NCBI GenBank assembly: GCA_016124975.1
Contig: WGMP01000002.1
Location: forward strand, 1 to 64,000
Origin: Phycisphaera sp.
GTDB lineage: Bacteria; Planctomycetota; Phycisphaerae; Phycisphaerales; SM1A02
Direction: 5' to 3'
DNA length: 64,000 nt
Both the position numbers and the translations under genes were made by a program. Below are positions 33,379-41,647 of this stretch, piece by piece (positions within the stretch are counted from its first letter, which is position 1; each line of letters starts with the position of its first letter). The notes beneath the pieces are model-generated. The model ran no database searches. It saw nothing but the letters and a program-made list of their open reading frames with translations, and had not been told where the DNA came from.

Positions 33379-34460
33379 GGTGGGAGAGTATCGGCTTGCG
33401 GACCCTCGTTCTTGCAAGAGGCGCCGCCCTTTGCCCGCCTGCCCCGCTCCTCCCAGCCCTCCGCGAGGCGGAAACAGCGGTGAATCCTGCGGTTTCTGAA
33501 GTCCTCGGGCACGGAGCGGTGGCTGATCTCCTGCACGCCGAAGCCCCCCGGGACGACCGCCGGGTCGAACTCGAAGCTGCGGGAGTTCGTCGAGAAGAAC
33601 ACCTCGCCCTTCGGCGCCACGAAGCGCGCGATCCAGCGCAGGAGCTCGGGGTAGTCGCGGTCGATCGCGAACGAGTCCGCCTTCATCCGCTTCGAGTTCG
33701 AGAATGTCGGCGGGTCGCAGATGACGATGTCGTACTGCTCGCCCGCGGTCGGCCCAGCCTCGAGCCACTGGAGGCAATCGGCGTGCACGACCGTGTGGTC
33801 CGCATCGGGCGCGAAGCCGTTCAGCGCGAGGTTGCGCACATACCAGTCGAGGTAGGTGCGCGACATGTCGACGGTGGTCGTCTTCAGGGCGCCGCCCGCG
33901 CGCGCATGCACGCTGAACGCGCCCGTGTAGCTGAAGAGGTTGAGGACGCGCTTTCCCCGCGCGCGCTGCTGCACCGAGAATCGGGTCGGACGATGGTCGA
34001 GGAAGAGCCCCACGTCGAGATAGTCGGAGAGGTTCACCTCGAACCTGAGTCCGTGCTCGCCCACGACCTTCACCGCGCCGCGCGAGTCGAAGCGCTCGTA
34101 CTGGTCGCGCCCGCCGTCGTCGGCGCGCTGGCGGCCGCGGTACTTGATGTGGAGGCGCGAACGCGGGATGTTGAGCCCCGCGAGAATCTCGGCCTCCGCG
34201 TCGATGCGATAGTCGCGCTCCTTCTCGAGGGTGTCGTCCTTCGTGCGGTGGAAGAACCACGCGACCGCGTCGCCCGCGTTTGGCGCAACGGCCGCATCCT
34301 CGCCCCAGCCCTTACCCCCCCAGCCCTCGTCGCCGTACCAGTCGACGATCATCGGAAACTCGGGGATGTCCTTCTCGTAGAGGCGAAAGCAGGAGATCCC
34401 CTGCTTGCGCGCCCACTTGGCGACATGGCGCATGCGGTTGTCGAGGCGTTCGCCGAGCAT
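33375..34460 (-). CDS. RlmK-like 23S rRNA methyltransferase
   Basis: SAM-dependent methyltransferase of 361 aa, resembling the RlmK half of the fused E. coli enzyme RlmL/RlmK (m7G2069). Landmarks: an N-terminal NRMRHVAKWARKQGISCFRLYEKDIPEF, the SAM site VLNLFSYTGAFSVHARAGGALKTTTVDMSRTYLDW and the catalytic DIVICDPPTFSNSKRM. The RlmL half (THUMP domain) is absent, so it is a stand-alone RlmK-type enzyme. RlmI-like m5C activity is an alternative. It lies 7 bases after the TIGR01777 gene and overlaps the next gene by 4 bases. Confidence 0.85.
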   Translation of the reverse strand: MLGERLDNRMRHVAKWARKQGISCFRLYEKDIPEFPMIVDWYGDEGWGGKGWGEDAAVAPNAGDAVAWFFHRTKDDTLEKERDYRIDAEAEILAGLNIPRSRLHIKYRGRQRADDGGRDQYERFDSRGAVKVVGEHGLRFEVNLSDYLDVGLFLDHRPTRFSVQQRARGKRVLNLFSYTGAFSVHARAGGALKTTTVDMSRTYLDWYVRNLALNGFAPDADHTVVHADCLQWLEAGPTAGEQYDIVICDPPTFSNSKRMKADSFAIDRDYPELLRWIARFVAPKGEVFFSTNSRSFEFDPAVVPGGFGVQEISHRSVPEDFRNRRIHRCFRLAEGWEERGRRAKGGASCKNEGPQADTLPP

Positions 34461-34467
34461 CGTCGCG

Positions 34468-35430
34468 TCAGGCTACCCGACCCGCGCGGGCGCGGGCGCA
34501 GAGTTCGCGCGCGGCGGCAGGCCACTCGGGGTATTCGAAGGCGAAGCCCGCGTCGACGAGCCGCACGGGCACCACGCGGCGGCTCTTCAGGATGAGCTCT
34601 GTCTCGGTGCGCAGGAAGACGGCGCCGACCTCGAGGAGCGGCGCGGGCGCGGGAAGGCCGATGGGCATTCCCCACGCGCGGCGGAGCTCGCGCATGAAGT
34701 CGGCGTTGGTGACGGGGTTCGGCGCGCAGACATTGACCGCGCCCGAGAGATCGTCGCGCCCGACGAGGAACTCCACCGCACGCACGAAGTCGCGCTCGTG
34801 GATCCACGAGACCCACTGCCTTCCGTTGCCGCAGGTCCCGCCGAGCCCCTTCTTCACGAGCCCGAGCAGCGTGTCGAAGATGCCGCCCTTGTCGGGGCTG
34901 AGCGTGAGCGACGAGCGCAGCGCCACGCGGCGCGTCGCGGGCGTGGGCGCCGCGAAGAGCGTCTCCTCCCAGCGCACGGCGATCTCGACGCTGCGCGCCC
35001 AGTGCCGGGGCACGCCCTCCTCGCGGCCGCCGATGACGCCCGTACTCTCGTCGTTCGCGGCGTCGAAGCGGTGCGCGTAGATCGTGGCCGTGCTCGACTG
35101 GAGCCACACCCGCGGCGGACGCGCGGCGGCGGCGATCGCCTCGCCGACGACCCGCGTCGAGTCGACGCGCGAGTCCATCATCTCGCGCAGGTTCTTCTCG
35201 CTGTAGCGGCAATTGACGGTGCGGCCGGCGAGGTTCACGACCACATCGGCGCCGTCCACTTCACGAGCCCACGCGCCGAGCGTGCGCCCGTCCCACGGCA
35301 CGATGCGCACATCGCGCGCGAGGCACGGCCCGCCGCGCGAGAGCACGGTCACTTCGTCGCCGCGCGCGCGGAACGCACGCGCGAGCACCGCGCCGATCTG
35401 ACCGCTGCCGCCTGGAAGAACGATTCGCAT
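34468..35430 (-). CDS. TIGR01777 family NAD-dependent epimerase-like protein
   Basis: A 320-aa short-chain dehydrogenase-fold protein. The nucleotide-binding start is MRIVLPGGSGQIGAVLARAF, followed by VVNLAGRTVNCRYSEKNLREMMDSRVDSTR, which is highly typical of TIGR01777 (YfcH/SulA-like). WIHERDFVRAVEFLV and the C-terminal DUF1731-like part (ELILKSRRVVPVRLVDAGFAFEYPEW) are also present. The biochemical role of the family is unknown. The ATG at 35430 shares its A with the TGA stop of the upstream oxidoreductase (TGATG), so the two are coupled. Confidence 0.9.
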   Translation of the reverse strand: MRIVLPGGSGQIGAVLARAFRARGDEVTVLSRGGPCLARDVRIVPWDGRTLGAWAREVDGADVVVNLAGRTVNCRYSEKNLREMMDSRVDSTRVVGEAIAAAARPPRVWLQSSTATIYAHRFDAANDESTGVIGGREEGVPRHWARSVEIAVRWEETLFAAPTPATRRVALRSSLTLSPDKGGIFDTLLGLVKKGLGGTCGNGRQWVSWIHERDFVRAVEFLVGRDDLSGAVNVCAPNPVTNADFMRELRRAWGMPIGLPAPAPLLEVGAVFLRTETELILKSRRVVPVRLVDAGFAFEYPEWPAAARELCARARAGRVA

Positions 35431-36875
35431 CAGGTCACGGTAGGCAGCTCGAAGCCCTGGCGGTACTCGCGGCGGACGCAGGTCTCGTTGGCCTCGTCGT
35501 GCGGCGAGCCATCGGGGTTCGCGAAGGCGAGCCTCGCCTTGTCCCAGAGAAGCTCCTGCTGCGGGAAGCGCGCCGCGCGAGAGCAGAGAAGCCCCGCCTC
35601 GGCGATTCCCGTCGCGTAGGAGAACGGCGTCTGCACGAACGCGTCGGGCTTGCCGAGGATCTTGTCGACCCACGCATGCCAGTGGTTGCGGCCGCGCAGC
35701 GTGCCCTCGCCGTCGACGCCGCGGCCCTTGATGTCGGCAAGCGCGACCTTCTTGCCGCCGATCCACACCTCGGGGTCGCCATCGGGCTGGTTGAAGATCG
35801 CGCCGCCCTCGCAGACGATCAGCGTGCCGCTTCCCGCCCACCTTCCAGCAGGAAGGCCGAGCGACGCGCGCGACGGCGCCTGGCTCTGGTCGCCGTAGTG
35901 GATGACGAAGCGGTCGCGCGCGAACATCGCGCGGTTCGCGGCCTTGGAGACGTCGTAGGTGAGCGTCGACATCACGCCGCGCGCGTGATAGAAGTCGCTC
36001 GGCGCAAGCGTGTGCGCGACGACCGAGATGGGCGACGGCAGGTCGAACGCGAAGTACGGAAGATCGAGGAGATGCGTGCACCAGTCGCCGAGCTGGCCCG
36101 TGCCGTAGTCCCACGACGAGCGCCACTGGAGCCCGATCAGCCCAGGGCGGCACGGCGCATCGACCGCGGCACCGAGCCAGAGCTGCCAGTCGATGTTCGC
36201 GGGCGGCTGGATCGGGTCCCTGAGGCCGCCGTACCAGAAGTACCCATCGGTCCCTTCGCCAGGTCCGCCGACCCAGACATGCGACTCGACCGCCTTGCCG
36301 AGGAGCCCGCGGCGCAGGATGTCGACCGTGTGCTGGCGGCCAAGAGGCCCCATGCGCTGGTTGCCCGTCTGGGTGACGAGCTGCGGCCGCGCAGGCAGCG
36401 CCGTTTCGATCGCCACGACCTCGGAGAGCTGCTGGACAAGCGGCTTCTGCGCGTAGACATGCTTGTTCGCGCGCATCGCCCACAGCGTGATCAGCGCATG
36501 GTTGTGGTCGGGCGTGCAGACGACGACCGCGTCGAACCTGTCGCCGTACTTGTCGAAGGCCTCGCGGAAGTCGCGGCAGGTGAAGGCATCGGGGTGCTCG
36601 GCAGCGACCGACGACAGCGCGTCCGCGTCGACATCGCAGAAACCCGTGAAGACGACATCGGGGTGGTTCTTGAGTTCGTGCCGATCGGCGGGCGCGATCG
36701 AGCCGCCGACACCGACCTGCAGCAGCTGCAGCTTGCCGAGCTTGCCGCGGAATCGCGGCCGTGGCGCGGGCGCAGGCGCGAGTGCACCAAACGCGGAAGG
36801 TGCGAGCAAAGTCGCCGCGGCGAGGCCACCAACGGTGGCCGCCGCAGACTGGATGAGGTCGCGTCGGGTGAGCAT
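35430..36875 (-). CDS. TAT-exported Gfo/Idh/MocA family oxidoreductase
   Basis: NAD(P)-dependent sugar-type oxidoreductase of 481 aa, exported folded by the TAT system. Signal: MLTRRDLIQSAAATVGGLAAATLLAPSAFG. The Rossmann part has QVGVGGSI, TGFCDVDADAL, and VVVCTPDHNHALITLWAMRANKHVYAQKPL, the family K-P motif with Gln instead of the usual Glu before it. The large C-terminal beta-sheet domain follows. Planctomycetes have dozens of these exported enzymes; the substrate is unknown. The promoter fits a leaderless transcript, TTGTGT (36905-36910), 17 bases, TAGCGT (36882-36887), 6 bases, ATG. Confidence 0.88.
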   Translation of the reverse strand: MLTRRDLIQSAAATVGGLAAATLLAPSAFGALAPAPAPRPRFRGKLGKLQLLQVGVGGSIAPADRHELKNHPDVVFTGFCDVDADALSSVAAEHPDAFTCRDFREAFDKYGDRFDAVVVCTPDHNHALITLWAMRANKHVYAQKPLVQQLSEVVAIETALPARPQLVTQTGNQRMGPLGRQHTVDILRRGLLGKAVESHVWVGGPGEGTDGYFWYGGLRDPIQPPANIDWQLWLGAAVDAPCRPGLIGLQWRSSWDYGTGQLGDWCTHLLDLPYFAFDLPSPISVVAHTLAPSDFYHARGVMSTLTYDVSKAANRAMFARDRFVIHYGDQSQAPSRASLGLPAGRWAGSGTLIVCEGGAIFNQPDGDPEVWIGGKKVALADIKGRGVDGEGTLRGRNHWHAWVDKILGKPDAFVQTPFSYATGIAEAGLLCSRAARFPQQELLWDKARLAFANPDGSPHDEANETCVRREYRQGFELPTVT

Positions 36876-36881
36876 GCGGTC

Positions 36882-36910
36882 ACGCTACCGCTCGGGCGGC
36901 GTTCACACAA
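36882..36910 (-). promoter_or_regulatory. Promoter of the Gfo/Idh operon
   Basis: On the minus strand TTGTGT, a 17-base spacer, TAGCGT, then GACCGC and the ATG at 36875. No Shine-Dalgarno sequence, so the transcript is predicted to be leaderless. Confidence 0.55.
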
Positions 36911-36966
36911 GTTCTCTTGCCGCAATCACCCGAGCAGACCCTGCCACGCGCTCGATGTGCCCGCAC

Positions 36967-37956
36967 TCAGCCCTGCGAGATGCGCGTGAAGATCGTCCTG
37001 CGCGCCTTCGCAAGCTGGATGACCGCGACGCCGCCAAGCATCAGCGCCGCGGCGTAGACCGTGCGCATCCCGATCGATTCGCCGACGAGGAGCCAGCCAA
37101 GCACGATCGCGACGAGCGGGTTCACGTACGCGTAGGTCGCCACGCGCGCCGCCGGCTGGTTGCGCAGGAGCCAGATGTAGGCGGTGAAGCCGACGAGCGA
37201 GCCGAACACGACGAGATAGCCCCACTGGAGCCAGGTCGCGGTCGTCGGTGGATTCGCCATCACCAGCGTCCACTCGTCGTGCCACACGAGTTCCTTCGGC
37301 ACGCTTGCAAGAAGCAGCACCACGCCGCCCGAAAGCATCTGCATGGCGTTCGCGGCAAGCGGCGAGTGGGCGCCGCCCGGGCGCTTCGACCAGACGCTTC
37401 CCATCGCCCAGCCGAGCGTGGCGACGAGCATCACGACGACGCCGAAGGTGGACACGGCCTCCGTCGACTCGAACGCGTCGAGCTTGAGCACCACGACGCC
37501 CGCGACTCCGAGCGCGATCCCGAGCCACACGAGCCGCGACGGCGTGTGGTGCGTGCGGTGCATCCACCGGTCGAGCCACACGAGCCAGAGCGGCGTGACC
37601 GCGGTCAGGAGCGCGACGAGGCCTGAGTCGGTCGTCGCGCTTGCGATGGCGACGCCGCCGTTTCCAAGGAGCATGAGGCACGCGCCGACGATGCCCGCGT
37701 GCGTCCACGAGGTGAGCGTGAAGTCGCTGCGGCGCAAGGCGCCCTGCCACCACGCGATCCCGAGCAGGACGAGCCCCGCCGCCACGAACCGCGCGCCCGC
37801 CATCACGAACGCGCCGTGCTGCGACACAAGCTTGATCGCGAGATAGGTCGAGCCCCAGATGAGATAGACCGCGGCGAACGCCGCGACCACGCGGGTGGCA
37901 CTCGGGCCGCCGGTTGACGCATCGCCCGACTCCGTGACCGCGCCCGCAGCGCCCAC
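36967..37956 (-). CDS. EamA/DMT family transporter
   Basis: Inner-membrane protein of 329 aa with about ten hydrophobic helices and two EamA repeats, resembling YedA/RhaT-like drug and metabolite exporters. Typical starts of the repeats are VYLIWGSTYLAIKL and the segment AMGSVWSKRPG. It probably exports amino acids or other small metabolites. Translation appears to start at GTG 37956, which directly abuts the TAA stop of metH (37957-37959), so the two genes are co-transcribed. A methionine-related substrate is possible from context only. Confidence 0.88.
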   Translation of the reverse strand: MGAAGAVTESGDASTGGPSATRVVAAFAAVYLIWGSTYLAIKLVSQHGAFVMAGARFVAAGLVLLGIAWWQGALRRSDFTLTSWTHAGIVGACLMLLGNGGVAIASATTDSGLVALLTAVTPLWLVWLDRWMHRTHHTPSRLVWLGIALGVAGVVVLKLDAFESTEAVSTFGVVVMLVATLGWAMGSVWSKRPGGAHSPLAANAMQMLSGGVVLLLASVPKELVWHDEWTLVMANPPTTATWLQWGYLVVFGSLVGFTAYIWLLRNQPAARVATYAYVNPLVAIVLGWLLVGESIGMRTVYAAALMLGGVAVIQLAKARRTIFTRISQG

Positions 37957-40900
37957 TTAGCCCTGCACCCTTGCAGCGCTCTCGACCGCGAAGTACTTCG
38001 CCTCGGGGTGGTGCACGACGATCGCGCTCGTCGACTGCTCGGGCACGATCTGCCAGTTCTCGGTGAGGACGCAGCCGATTCTCTCAGGCTGGAGGAGCCG
38101 GAAGAGCTTCTCCTGGTCGCTCATGTCGGGGCACGCGGGATAGCCGAAGCTGTAGCGTGAGCCGCGGTAGTGCTGTGTGAACAGCTTGCGGATCTCGGGG
38201 CTGTCGTCGTTGCCGATCCCGAGCTCTGCGCGCATCCGCTTGTGCCACATCTCCGCGAGCGCCTCGGCGCACTCGACGCCGAACCCGTGGAGATAGAGGT
38301 ATTCCGTGTACTCGTTCCGCTCGAAGAGCTGCTTCGCGCGGTGGCTCGCCTCGAGCCCGACCGTCACGCACTGGAGGCCGAGGATGTCCTTCTCGCCGCT
38401 CTCGCGCGAGCGGAAGAAGTCGCTGATCGAGAGGCGCTCGCGCCCGAGCTGGCGAGGGAAGCGGAAGCGCTCGATCTCGCGCTCCTGGTCCGCGGGGTCG
38501 AACACGACGAGATCGTCGCCCTCCGACTGGACGGGGTAGTAGCCGTAGACGACCTGCGGACGAAGGATGCGCTCCTCGCGGCACTGCCGCGAGAGCCGCT
38601 CGAGCACGGGCCTCGCCTTCTCCTCGATGAAGCGCTCGTACGCCGCCTCGTCCATGTCGCCCTTCTTGAAGCCCCACTGCCCGCGGAAGAGCGCGACGAG
38701 GTTGATGTACGGGTAGACCTGCTCGAGCGGAATCTCCTCGACGAGGCGATGCCCGAGGAACGGCGCCTTCGGCACGGCGATGTCGGTCGCGACCGACGAG
38801 CGCGCGGGAAGCTCGACGCTCGGCGCCGCCGCGCGGGCCGAGGCGATCTTCGCATCGACCTCGCTGCGCTTCTCGACGCGCGCGTCGATCTCTGCGTCGA
38901 TCGTGGCAAGCGTGCCCGACGCGAGCGCGTCGCACACCGACAGCCCCTCGAACGCGTCGCGGCCGTAGTAGAGCGGGCCCTTGTAGATCTTGCGCAGGTG
39001 GCTCTCGGCATAGTGGCGCGTGAGCGCTGCGCCGCCGAGGATCACGGGCACGGTGATGCCGAGCCGGTTCATCTCGTGGAGGTTCTCCTCCATGACCGCG
39101 ACCGACTTCACGAGGAGCCCGCTCAGGCCGATCGCGTCGGCGTTGGTCTTGCGCCACGCGTCGAGGATCGCCTGCAGCGGCTGCTTGATGCCGATGTTGT
39201 GGATCTCGAAGCCGTTGTTCGAGAGGATGATGTCGACGAGGTTCTTGCCGATGTCGTGGACATCGCCCGCGACGGTCGCAAGCACGATCTTCGCCTTCTT
39301 GCCCGCGCCCGCCTCGGCCTTCGGCATGTGGGGCTCGAGGAACGCGACCGCCTTCTTCATCACCGCAGCAGACTGGAGCACGAACGGAAGCTGCATCTGG
39401 CCCGAGCCGAACAGTTCGCCGACCGTCTTCATGCCGCCGAGGAGATGGTCGTTGATGATCGCAAGCGGCGGATACTTCTGCATCGCCTCCGTCAGGCTCT
39501 TGTCAAGATCACGGTCCTCGCCGTCGATGATGTGCTGCGCGAGGCGCTCCTCGATCGGAAGGTCGGCGAGCGTCTTCTTCACGGTCGCCTCTTCCGCGCC
39601 ATCGGGGAAGAGCGAGATGAAGTGGAGAAGCGGATCGAAGTTCTCAGGCTGCCCCTCGGGCCGCGACGCGCCGCGGCGGTCGAAGATGAGCCACTCCGCG
39701 GCGTCCCACTGCTCGGGCGCGATGCGGTTCTTCGGCGTGATCTTCGACGCGTGCACGATCGCCGCTGTCAGGCCGCGCTCGCGCGCGTGGTGCAGGAACG
39801 CGCTGTTCAGGACCGCGCGCGCCGATGGCTTCAGGCCGAACGAGATGTTCGAGAGGCCGAGGATGATGCCGCACTTCGGGAAACGCGCGGAAATCGCCGC
39901 GATTCCGTCGAGCGTCTCGAGGCCGAGGCGGCGGTCGTCGTCGTTGCCCGTCGCGATCGTGAAGGTGAGCGGGTCGAAGAGGATGTCTTCCTCGGGAAGT
40001 CCCCACTTCTTCGTGTAGAGGTCGTGGATGCGCGACGCGATCTCGAGCTTGCGGTCGGCCGTCTTCGCCATGCCCGCCTGCTGGTCCTCGTCGATCGTGA
40101 GCGCGACGCACGCGGCGCCGTACTTCTTCAGGAGCGGGCAGATGCGGTTCATCCGCTCTTCGCCATCCTCGAGGTTGATCGAGTTGACGATCGCCTTGCC
40201 GCCGTGGCGCTTGAGTCCCTCCTCGATGACGACGGGGTCGGTCGAGTCGAACATGATCGGCGCGTTCACCTGGCGCACATAGCGCGCAGCGACCTCGGCC
40301 ATGTCCTTCGGGCCGTTCCTGCCCACGAAGTCGACGCAGACGTCGAGCACCTGCCCGCCGTCCTTGATCTCCTCGCGCGCCATCGACACAAGGCCGTCGA
40401 AGTCGCTCTCGTCGAGCAGGCGCTTGAACTTGCGCGAGCCGTTGGCGTTCGTGCGCTCTGCGACGATGAGGAACGAGTTCTCCTGCTTGAACTCGACGAA
40501 GCCGTAGAGGCTCGAGCAGCCCGGCTCCTGCGGTTCGATCGCGCGGCGCTGCGGCTTCTTGTCGAGGCCGAGGCCATCGATCAGCGAACGCAGCTCGCGG
40601 ATATGTTCCGGCGTGGTGCCACAGCACCCACCGACCGAATTCACGCCGTATTCCTCGACGAATCGCTGCATCGCCTCGCGGAAGGGCTTCGCCTGCAAGG
40701 GGTACTCGGTGCGCCCGTCGACGAGGATCGGAAGCCCCGCGTTCGGCAGCACGCTGATCGCGCGGTCCCAGTGCTTCGAGATGTAGGCCACATGCTCGGC
40801 CATCTCGACCGGGCCCGTCGCGCAGTTCAGGCCCAGCGAGTGGATCGGGAACGGCTTGAGCGCGTTCACGACCGCGGCGATGTCGCTTCCGAGCAGCATC

Positions 40901-41508
40901 GTGCCCGTCGTCTCGATCGTCACGCTCGAGAAGATGGCGCGGTCATCGGGCGTCAGGCCCGCTTCCTTCAACGCGTCGATGACGGCGTTGATCGCGATCT
41001 TCTGCTGGAGAAGATCCTGCGAGGTCTCGATCATGAAGCCGTCGATGCCGCCCGCGATCAGGCCGCGCGCCTGCTCGAGATAGCTCGCGTGCATCTCCTC
41101 CCACGACACCTGGCCGAGCGACACGAGCTTGGTGCCCGGGCCCATCGAACCGATCGCAAAGCGCGGGCGGTCTGGCGTCTCGAACTTCGCGGCGGCCGCG
41201 CGCGCGACCTCGGCGGCGCGCTTGTTCAGTTCGAAGGTCCACGAGGCGAGCTCCTCGTCGAACTCGCGGCCGACGAGGATGTTGGCGCCGAAGCTGTCGG
41301 TCTCGACGACATCTGCGCCCGCAGCGAAGTAGTTCTCGTGGATCCGCTGGATGATGTCGGGCCGCGTCTTGACGAGGATGTCCGTGCAGTTGTCGCGGCC
41401 GAGGTAGTCGGAGGGTGCGCAGTCTGCACACGCGTGGATCTGCGTGCCCATGCCGCCATCGAAGACGAGGGTGCGGGTTTCGAGAGCCTTGACGAGGGAG
41501 CGCGGCAT
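37957..41508 (-). CDS. metH: Cobalamin-dependent methionine synthase
   Basis: MetH transfers a methyl group from 5-methyltetrahydrofolate to homocysteine through methylcobalamin. The 1183-aa protein has all four modules in order: the homocysteine/zinc barrel (SLGLNCATGP and GGCCGTTPEH supply the zinc cysteines), the folate-binding barrel (VAERTNANGSRKFKRLL, RNGPKDM, LGLSNISFGLKP), the B12 domain with the lower-ligand motif GDVHDIGKN, and the SAM-dependent reactivation domain (SRYSFGYPACPD). All key residues appear intact, so it needs cobalamin. The ATG at 41508 has a promoter ending 7 bases upstream and no ribosome-binding site. Confidence 0.97.
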   Translation of the reverse strand: MPRSLVKALETRTLVFDGGMGTQIHACADCAPSDYLGRDNCTDILVKTRPDIIQRIHENYFAAGADVVETDSFGANILVGREFDEELASWTFELNKRAAEVARAAAAKFETPDRPRFAIGSMGPGTKLVSLGQVSWEEMHASYLEQARGLIAGGIDGFMIETSQDLLQQKIAINAVIDALKEAGLTPDDRAIFSSVTIETTGTMLLGSDIAAVVNALKPFPIHSLGLNCATGPVEMAEHVAYISKHWDRAISVLPNAGLPILVDGRTEYPLQAKPFREAMQRFVEEYGVNSVGGCCGTTPEHIRELRSLIDGLGLDKKPQRRAIEPQEPGCSSLYGFVEFKQENSFLIVAERTNANGSRKFKRLLDESDFDGLVSMAREEIKDGGQVLDVCVDFVGRNGPKDMAEVAARYVRQVNAPIMFDSTDPVVIEEGLKRHGGKAIVNSINLEDGEERMNRICPLLKKYGAACVALTIDEDQQAGMAKTADRKLEIASRIHDLYTKKWGLPEEDILFDPLTFTIATGNDDDRRLGLETLDGIAAISARFPKCGIILGLSNISFGLKPSARAVLNSAFLHHARERGLTAAIVHASKITPKNRIAPEQWDAAEWLIFDRRGASRPEGQPENFDPLLHFISLFPDGAEEATVKKTLADLPIEERLAQHIIDGEDRDLDKSLTEAMQKYPPLAIINDHLLGGMKTVGELFGSGQMQLPFVLQSAAVMKKAVAFLEPHMPKAEAGAGKKAKIVLATVAGDVHDIGKNLVDIILSNNGFEIHNIGIKQPLQAILDAWRKTNADAIGLSGLLVKSVAVMEENLHEMNRLGITVPVILGGAALTRHYAESHLRKIYKGPLYYGRDAFEGLSVCDALASGTLATIDAEIDARVEKRSEVDAKIASARAAAPSVELPARSSVATDIAVPKAPFLGHRLVEEIPLEQVYPYINLVALFRGQWGFKKGDMDEAAYERFIEEKARPVLERLSRQCREERILRPQVVYGYYPVQSEGDDLVVFDPADQEREIERFRFPRQLGRERLSISDFFRSRESGEKDILGLQCVTVGLEASHRAKQLFERNEYTEYLYLHGFGVECAEALAEMWHKRMRAELGIGNDDSPEIRKLFTQHYRGSRYSFGYPACPDMSDQEKLFRLLQPERIGCVLTENWQIVPEQSTSAIVVHHPEAKYFAVESAARVQG

Positions 41509-41515
41509 GGCGGGA

Positions 41516-41564
41516 AGGATAGACCCCGCCGCGGTTCCTTTCAACCGTTTATGAGGATGAACGG
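41516..41564 (-). promoter_or_regulatory. metH promoter with adjoining inverted repeat
   Basis: On the minus strand TTGAAA (41539-41544), a 17-base spacer, TATCCT (41516-41521), then TCCCGCC and the ATG at 41508. An inverted repeat, CCGTTCAT-CCTC-ATAAACGG (41545-41564, one mismatch), abuts the -35 on its upstream side and looks like a regulator site. No cobalamin or SAM riboswitch could be recognised; the predicted transcript has no leader to hold one. Confidence 0.7.
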
Positions 41565-41579
41565 ATGAAGCGCTTCCTG

Positions 41580-41607
41580 TTGTCTTTTTTGGTTTTTTTC
41601 TCAACGG
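41580..41607. other. T-rich tract between metH and the S41 protease gene
   Basis: Two T-runs on the plus strand (TTTTTT and TTTTTTT separated by GG) stand out in this GC-rich DNA. There is no hairpin before them, so it is not a terminator. It may act as an UP-like or bent-DNA element for one or both divergent promoters. Confidence 0.4.
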
Positions 41608-41635
41608 CTCTTCCGACGCGCCGCGGACCGCGAGG

Positions 41636-41641
41636 TACACT
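41636..41641 (+). promoter_or_regulatory. -10-like element 6 nt before the S41 protease gene
   Basis: TACACT is followed by CGGGCC and the ATG at 41648. No Shine-Dalgarno sequence is present. The hexamer matches that of the channel gene at 21234. Confidence 0.5.
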
Positions 41642-41647
41642 CGGGCC

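Noticed and set aside
38170-41568. 1132-codon open frame on the plus strand
   Set aside because: It is the exact antisense of metH, whose motifs are complete. Composition is Leu/Arg/Asp-rich with no domain.
41580-41607. T-runs as a terminator
   Set aside because: No GC-rich hairpin lies before the T-runs, and no gene ends here; both flanking genes start from this region.
41509-41647. Cobalamin or SAM riboswitch upstream of metH
   Set aside because: No recognisable conserved core, and the promoter lies so close to the ATG that no leader would exist.
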